From positions 48,488,841 through 48,552,840 of the forward strand of contig CM051513.1 in assembly GCA_028015205.1 (NCBI GenBank): 64,000 nt of DNA, written 5' to 3'. Made by a program: the position numbers and the translations under genes. The notes under the pieces were generated by a model, which saw nothing but the letters and a program-made list of their open reading frames with translations, made no database searches and was not told where the DNA came from. The DNA comes from Mytilisepta virgata. Its lineage: Eukaryota > Mollusca > Bivalvia > Mytilida > Mytilidae. Below, one piece after another: positions 59,752 to 64,000 of the stretch; within the stretch, counting starts at the first letter, position 1; each line of letters begins with the position of its first letter.

Positions 59752-59782
59752 ATCGGCTGACTGATTCCTCTTCTTGCTGGTC

Positions 59783-59919
59783 TATTTATATACATATCGG
59801 AGATGAACTGGATTGGTTCTTATATTATGAAACGTGAAACATGATTGGCTATCTTTCCGACATCGTGATTGGTTAACTTCTCCCGTTCCGATTGGTCGAA
59901 AATCTGGCATTTTCATTGG
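59783..59919 (-). promoter_or_regulatory. TATA box plus five CCAAT boxes upstream of the PC4-like ORF
   Basis: On the minus strand TATAAATA occupies 59790-59783, 32 bp before the upstream ATG. CCAAT occurs at 59816-59812, 59848-59844, 59872-59868, 59895-59891 and 59919-59915. The outer copies overlap the 3' end of the Bcl-2-like ORF, a compact virus-like arrangement. Confidence 0.6.
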
Positions 59920-60103
59920 TCAATTCCAACCGTTTCGATAGATCAACACGATGATACATTGTCCAAATATGCGGCGCCCAATCCGGAAACTGCTCACAAT
60001 AGGTACGAGTAAACGCCGACAATACGACCAGTCTTCCTTGGTTCACCACACCGTCTTCGAACATGGCTGTGACGATTCTCTCGTATACTTGGAAGGGGTC
60101 CAT
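59873..60103 (-). CDS. Small ORF with Bcl-2 BH1-like segment
   Basis: From the first ATG after the TATA box (60103) the ORF is 76 codons. Residues 13-36 (TAMFEDGVVNQGRLVVLSAF) resemble the BH1 region of Bcl-2 proteins (xxFxDGxxNWGRxVxLxxF), with Gln in place of the usual Trp. A Trp-containing segment follows (FPDWAPHIWTMY), but a full BH2, the N-terminal helices and a membrane anchor are missing, so it is at most about half a Bcl-2 fold. Viral Bcl-2 relatives usually block host apoptosis; whether this short form does is unknown. The frame stays open 10 codons upstream but without an ATG. Confidence 0.4.
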   Translation of the reverse strand: MDPFQVYERIVTAMFEDGVVNQGRLVVLSAFTRTYCEQFPDWAPHIWTMYHRVDLSKRLELTNENARFSTNRNGRS

Positions 60104-60136
60104 CGTACGAATGACTTCTCTGACTATCTTCACTTC

Positions 60137-60145
60137 CTTTTATAC
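60137..60145 (-). promoter_or_regulatory. TATA box of the Bcl-2-like ORF
   Basis: TATAAAAGG on the minus strand, 34 bp upstream of the ATG at 60103, a canonical spacing. Confidence 0.55.
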
Positions 60146-60252
60146 ATTTATGACATGAGACTACTCTGCATTGACAAACTTGTAACTGTCTACATATATA
60201 CATGTATATATAGTGTTGCCAGAAGATCCCGATACCGGGGTTTTGTATCTGA

Positions 60253-60510
60253 GGCACTGGCAGTCCACCCGGACAGAGGAAAATACCGACAATTGTGTTC
60301 AGGATGAACGAGATTACATCCGCCACCTTTCCTGATATGGTTCGTCACACATTCAACCTACAAAATACGACCTTCAAGATCAACGTGTCGTTTGGATTTA
60401 TACTGAGAAACGCAGAGACCGGAGAACTAAGATACTTCCATTCCAGGACGGGGACGAATGTTCTCTGTCTCGATGATGTTAGATGGACATCAAAGATGGC
60501 TGCACCCATT
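60253..60510 (+). pseudogene. Fragment possibly from a Polinton-type DNA polymerase B ORF
   Basis: The open frame between a TGA at 60250 and the start of minisatellite sequence (about 60510) contains MVRHTFNLQ, then FKINVSFGFILRNAETGEL and RYFHSRTGTNVL. From memory, an 'SFGFIL(R/Q)N..TGE.RYF(H/Y)' stretch occurs N-terminal to the polymerase domain in Maverick/Polinton-like and adintovirus-like ORFs of invertebrates. No exonuclease or polymerase motif is present. It points the opposite way to its neighbours and is truncated by a DNA stretch (60475-60505) that resembles part of the terminal inverted repeat. Confidence 0.3.
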
Positions 60511-60688
60511 CTCTTGCTTTTTGCTGCTCATCGCTGTTTTTCTCTTGCTCTGCTAATGATGGCCTTACCTCATTTCAGTTTTGGGGCAACTTGTCGCTGT
60601 TTTCGCCGCTGTTGCTAGTGGTGGTCGATTGTCGTTAGTCAAAGATTGGATCTGTGCGAGAGCACCCTTATATCCGGGTTATTTAAAA

Positions 60689-60835
60689 GTCCACTCTGCA
60701 TTTATCCAGGTTTGTGACTGGCTATCATAAGATAGGCTGCATTAATCCTGCTCAATTTTTTAAGGGCACTCTGCATTTGTCCAGGCTTGTGACTGGCTAT
60801 ATATATGTATAAACATATATAGGCTGCATTACCCT
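60689..60835 (+). repeat. Two-copy direct repeat (~77 bp)
   Basis: 'ccactctgcatttatccagg', 'tttgtgactggctat' and 'ataggctgcatta' recur at about 60689 and 60766 with small changes. Confidence 0.7.
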
Positions 60836-60919
60836 CATTCCCTTTTTTTTGTTATATTTTTTTCTGTTTTTCTTTGTAATATGTTCCAATTCCTCCGTCA
60901 CATAGAGTCATTGCTGTCT

Positions 60920-61466
60920 TCAGCTGGAGGTGGGGTCGTAGTCGTTCAATACACGGTTAAGCAGATATTTTCGTTTTTCTACGGCCTAATCCCATGATTC
61001 TTTTGATTCGTAGTCTTCCTATTCTCTCCAGCGTTTAGCCGTTTTTCTTGATCTCTCTATGTACGGGGTCTTTATTTATGTCTTGATGCCAGGACACCAG
61101 TCCGAGGTAATGCTTTCGTATTTCGTCTCTGTATGAGTCAAACATGTCTCTATATGCTGCCAAGCGTGCCTTGTCTTCTTCCATTCCGGCTTCCACTACT
61201 TCGTTTACTGTCTGTGAGTATTCCGATTGATGTACTTGAAATGTTATGTTCAAAACGACTTCCCATAGGGACTGTTCGCAAAGCTCTTCAGAGTCTTCGT
61301 TGGATCCATGGTCACTACTTTGTTCCGATTCATCGTTATCGGCTTCTGTGGTGGTGTCTGAAGCTGAATCACTATAGTCTGTTGAATCCTCTTCAATACC
61401 ATGTGCATTCTTTTTGTGTCGCACTAGGTTAAAGTTTTGCTTGGATTGGTATCCACAGGTATACAT
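60920..61466 (-). pseudogene. C2H2-like zinc finger, acidic protein with broken C-terminus
   Basis: Starts at 61466 directly after, and in the same frame as, the TAA that ends the zinc-ribbon ORF. It reads YTCGYQSKQNFNLVRHKK then NAHG, a C2H2-like finger with only one of the two cysteines visible, then a 45-residue Asp/Glu/Ser tract, then helical sequence with DPVHREIKK. The listed frame stops at 61035; shifting frame there continues with similar helical coding (RKYLLNRV) to a stop at 60920, interrupted by two TAG codons. So this copy is pseudogenised. Similar finger-plus-acidic-plus-'DPxHxxI' proteins are, from memory, frequent in Polinton-like elements of invertebrates. Confidence 0.5.
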
Positions 61467-61922
61467 TTAAGACGTCTTTATTTCCTGGTAGTCGATAGCA
61501 GAATGAGTTTCGGTCGTCCTGCAAGTGCTTATATTAGATACAGGTTCCTCAGCGGCTTGTTGATTCATACACAAGCGTTTGGCAAAGTATTCGTTTCGAC
61601 ATTGTTGCAGTTCAGATTTCACTTTTCTGATGAGGTCTCTTTTAAGTCTTTTCCACTCGTTGTCAATCCTTCTACATCCCTTGCAGACATTCATGTTTTT
61701 GTAGAATTCCGCAAAGCTCTTGTTCATTTGACACTTTGTACATTTCTTGTTTGGATCCACTTTGCTGGGTCCTCCACTTGTGTTGTCCAGCCGTTTGGTT
61801 CTCTCCACTTTGGTTGGAAGTATTTTCCTTTTCATTTCTGGTTTTGCTTTGGTCTTTGAAAGATCCACAGGTATTAAGTATCTACCAGGAACCAATAAAC
61901 CGAGAGGCGTTTTCGACTCCAT
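61467..61922 (-). CDS. Zinc-ribbon-like basic protein, left-arm copy
   Basis: 151 residues. Residues 59-84 (KKCTKCQMNKSFAEFYKN, then VCKGCRR) form a CxxC-x(15)-CxxC zinc-binding motif like those at the start of several phage- or virus-type nucleases and DNA-binding proteins. It is flanked by Lys/Arg-rich segments and followed by a possible helix. No nuclease HNH or EndoVII catalytic residues are evident. It ends in TAA directly followed in frame by ATG of the C2H2-like ORF. Kozak context accaATGG. Identical to the copy at 63488-63943. Confidence 0.6.
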   Translation of the reverse strand: MESKTPLGLLVPGRYLIPVDLSKTKAKPEMKRKILPTKVERTKRLDNTSGGPSKVDPNKKCTKCQMNKSFAEFYKNMNVCKGCRRIDNEWKRLKRDLIRKVKSELQQCRNEYFAKRLCMNQQAAEEPVSNISTCRTTETHSAIDYQEIKTS

Positions 61923-62061
61923 TGGTACGTGTGTGTTGTTTGACGGTCTTCAAACAACTGACGAAATTAAACAAAACCTCTGAATATATTTTCGTTAAAA
62001 GCTTTCCATTTGCGTCATGGTGGCGAAGATTGTTTTTGTCTATTCATTCAGACAACACAGT

Positions 62062-62290
62062 TCGCTGCTCGTCATTGTAGTTTGCTGCTCATCATTGCTC
62101 ATCTTTTGCTCCGCGCTGCTCATTGCTGCTCATCTCTTGCTCATCGCTGCTCATTGCTGCTCATCTCTTGCTCATCGCTGATCATTGCTGCTCATCTCTT
62201 GCTCATCACTGCTCATTGCTGGTCATCTCTTGCTCATCGATGCTCATTGCTGCTCATCTCTTGCTCTTTGCTGCTCATTGCTACTCAGGA
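62062..62290 (+). repeat. 31-bp minisatellite variant, left arm
   Basis: Units 'ctgctcattgctgctcatct' followed by 'cttgctcatcg' (31 bp) repeat about seven times. Same period and theme as 56940-59095. Confidence 0.85.
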
Positions 62291-62519
62291 CCTTACTCGC
62301 GTGCTCATTTCGCTCCTGCTGCTTGTTGCTGCTGTTGCTGCTGCTGAGGAGGTGAAGGTGGGATTCTTACTGTTTCGTTATGAGTCACCTCTTGTTCCCG
62401 TTGATGTTACGATGGACATCCAAGATGGCTGCGGACATGTAACGCGGACCTGAAAGAGAGCACCCTCATGAAACAGAAATTTTAGAGTCTTTCCGGACGG
62501 AAACGAACGTTTCCGGATT

Positions 62520-62634
62520 TCAGTCCTAACCATAACCCTAACTCGAGTCCTAACCCCAACCCTAACTCTAACTCTAACCCTAACCCTAGTTCTAACCCTA
62601 ATTTTAACTCTAACCCTAACCCTAGTGCTGCATC
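62520..62634. repeat. Degenerate telomere-like hexamers, left arm (CCCTAA sense)
   Basis: CCTAAC, TCTAAC and CCCTAA variants. The array runs to the arm's end 'ctagtgctgcatc'. It is 18 bp (three hexamers) shorter than the right-arm array. Confidence 0.85.
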
Positions 62635-62757
62635 TAACCCATATCGTAGGGCTGTCTGGTACTCCTACTCTAAGCGCTCATACCCACCGTCGGTGGTTCA
62701 CTGGTGCAAGCGTGACAAACACGAGGCAAACAGTCACGCTTGCTTAGGTGATCCAAC
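62635..62757. other. 123-bp loop between the inverted arms
   Basis: Holds its own perfect hairpin (gcaagcgtgac at 62706-62716, gtcacgcttgc at 62732-62742) and a short palindrome 'ccaccgtcggtgg' near 62690. No coding capacity. Confidence 0.7.
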
Positions 62758-62760
62758 GAT

Positions 62761-62888
62761 GCAGCACTAGGGTTAGGGTTAGAGTTAAAATTAGGGTTAG
62801 AACTAGGGTTAGGGTTAGAGTTAGAGTTAGGGTTAGAGTTAGAGTTAGGGTTGGGGTTAGGACTCGAGTTAGGGTTATGGTTAGGACT
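62761..62888. repeat. Degenerate telomere-like hexamers, right arm (TTAGGG sense)
   Basis: Mix of TTAGGG, TTAGAG and related hexamers. The Val/Arg frame here is an artefact. Confidence 0.85.
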
Positions 62889-63119
62889 GAAATCCGGAAA
62901 CGTTCGTTTCCGTCCGGAAAGACTCTAAAATTTCTGTTTCATGAGGGTGCTCTCTTTCAGGTCCGCGTTACATGTCCGCAGCCATCTTGGATGTCCATCG
63001 TAACATCAACGGGAACAAGAGGTGACTCATAACGAAACAGTAAGAATCCCACCTTCACCTCCTCAGCAGCAGCAACAGCAGCAACAAGCAGCAGGAGCGA
63101 AATGAGCACGCGAGTAAGG

Positions 63120-63348
63120 TCCTGAGTAGCAATGAGCAGCAAAGAGCAAGAGATGAGCAGCAATGAGCATCGATGAGCAAGAGATGACCAGCAATGAGCA
63201 GTGATGAGCAAGAGATGAGCAGCAATGATCAGCGATGAGCAAGAGATGAGCAGCAATGAGCAGCGATGAGCAAGAGATGAGCAGCAATGAGCAGCGCGGA
63301 GCAAAAGATGAGCAATGATGAGCAGCAAACTACAATGACGAGCAGCGA
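63120..63348 (-). repeat. 31-bp minisatellite variant, right arm
   Basis: Reverse complement of 62062-62290. Confidence 0.85.
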
Positions 63349-63487
63349 ACTGTGTTGTCTGAATGAATAGACAAAAACAATCTTCGCCACCATGACGCAA
63401 ATGGAAAGCTTTTAACGAAAATATATTCAGAGGTTTTGTTTAATTTCGTCAGTTGTTTGAAGACCGTCAAACAACACACACGTACCA

Positions 63488-63943
63488 ATGGAGTCGAAAA
63501 CGCCTCTCGGTTTATTGGTTCCTGGTAGATACTTAATACCTGTGGATCTTTCAAAGACCAAAGCAAAACCAGAAATGAAAAGGAAAATACTTCCAACCAA
63601 AGTGGAGAGAACCAAACGGCTGGACAACACAAGTGGAGGACCCAGCAAAGTGGATCCAAACAAGAAATGTACAAAGTGTCAAATGAACAAGAGCTTTGCG
63701 GAATTCTACAAAAACATGAATGTCTGCAAGGGATGTAGAAGGATTGACAACGAGTGGAAAAGACTTAAAAGAGACCTCATCAGAAAAGTGAAATCTGAAC
63801 TGCAACAATGTCGAAACGAATACTTTGCCAAACGCTTGTGTATGAATCAACAAGCCGCTGAGGAACCTGTATCTAATATAAGCACTTGCAGGACGACCGA
63901 AACTCATTCTGCTATCGACTACCAGGAAATAAAGACGTCTTAA
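63488..63943 (+). CDS. Zinc-ribbon-like basic protein, right-arm copy
   Basis: Identical in translation to 61467-61922, opposite strand. It is preceded by an 'aaaatatattc' TATA-like word about 65 bp upstream and a good Kozak context (ccaATGG). Likely part of a virus- or Polinton-like gene set reading away from the element end. Role unknown; the CxxC...CxxC motif suggests zinc and nucleic-acid binding. Confidence 0.6.
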   Translation: MESKTPLGLLVPGRYLIPVDLSKTKAKPEMKRKILPTKVERTKRLDNTSGGPSKVDPNKKCTKCQMNKSFAEFYKNMNVCKGCRRIDNEWKRLKRDLIRKVKSELQQCRNEYFAKRLCMNQQAAEEPVSNISTCRTTETHSAIDYQEIKTS

Positions 63944-64000
63944 ATGTATACCTGTGGATACCAATCCAAGCAAAACTTTAACCTAGTGCGACACAAAAAG
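63944..64000 (+). CDS. Start of C2H2-like ORF, right-arm copy, runs off window
   Basis: ATG directly after the TAA at 63941-63943, same frame. The 19 codons present match the left copy (YTCGYQSKQNFNLVRHKK). Whether this copy escapes the C-terminal breaks seen in the left copy cannot be judged here. Confidence 0.45.
   Translation, partial: MYTCGYQSKQNFNLVRHKK

Larger units (their letters stand above)
61410..62634. repeat. Left arm of the terminal inverted repeat
   Basis: Mirrors 62758-64000. All ORFs compared in the two arms are identical and their coordinates sum to a constant (125410 outside the hexamer array). The arm holds, from the centre outwards: hexamer repeats, a 'ccggaaacgttcg' palindrome block, a 'ccaagatggctgcgg' (YY1-like) site, 31-bp minisatellite units, then the zinc-ribbon ORF. 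The true left limit cannot be set because the other arm is cut by the window. Confidence 0.9.
62758..64000. repeat. Right arm of the terminal inverted repeat, cut by window end
   Basis: Reverse complement of the left arm from 'gatgcagcactag' onwards, with three extra hexamers. Still matching at the last base of the window, so its length is unknown. Confidence 0.9.

Noticed and set aside
62010..62453. 147-codon ORF and its mirror copy in the right arm
   Set aside because: Translation of the 31-bp repeat and terminal sequence, opposite to the zinc-ribbon ORF; no domain.
62520..62888. Telomere-telomere fusion or interstitial telomere
   Set aside because: The order is CCCTAA...loop...TTAGGG, the reverse of a head-to-head telomere fusion, and the hexamers are mixed variants inside an element arm.
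62748..63032. Val/Arg-rich ORF
   Set aside because: Translation of the TTAGGG-like hexamers.

Overview
This is animal nuclear DNA, most likely from a marine bivalve and probably a mussel (Mytilus group). It is AT-rich and has no prokaryotic gene layout. It carries tRNA-headed SINEs with target-site duplications, MULE, pogo-like and BEL/Pao relics, and repeats that I recognise from memory as typical of mussel genomes (no search was possible). Most of the window is repeats. There is no complete conventional protein-coding gene, and most long open frames are stop-free minisatellites.

Region 1-28 kb looks like a two-copy tandem segmental duplication (A about 1.8-18.2 kb, B about 18.2-28 kb). In each copy the order is: a T-rich array built from one inverted word, a putative terminal exon, a short exon X, one or two copies of exon Y, and a repeated block U. 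All the exons are on the minus strand. The Y donor and X acceptor phases fit, and X ends in TG so that the next exon's A would complete a stop, so this looks like the 3' end of a duplicated and decaying gene. Copy A has grown through a three-deep transposon stack (pogo-like at 10787-14091, a FLYWCH-MULE inside it, and a second MULE inside that). Copy B carries MITEs made of GATATC words, one of which sits in exon Y.

Region 28-55 kb holds a broken BEL/Pao retrotransposon (28.3-30.7 kb), paired TTAA-ended MITEs, a near-perfect 159-bp hairpin, two 47-bp minisatellite arrays that are inverted relatives of each other, a 190-bp tandem element, several pearl/Helentron-like elements with hairpin ends and tandem cores, SINEs, and a few isolated candidate exons.

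Region 55.7-64 kb differs in composition. It starts with a dense cluster of ETS, CRE, CACGTG and NRF1-like sites, followed by duplicated blocks and a 2-kb 31-bp minisatellite. Next comes a virus- or Polinton-like gene set: a double PC4-like ORF with a CCAAT/TATA promoter, a Bcl-2 BH1-like small ORF with its own TATA box, a fragment that may come from a Polinton-type polymerase ORF, and an acidic C2H2-like ORF next to a zinc-ribbon-like ORF. The last two lie in a large inverted repeat whose arms meet at degenerate TTAGGG-like repeats around a 123-bp loop and run off the window end. This looks like two ends of an integrated Polinton/adintovirus-like element facing each other, or a palindromic assembly artefact.
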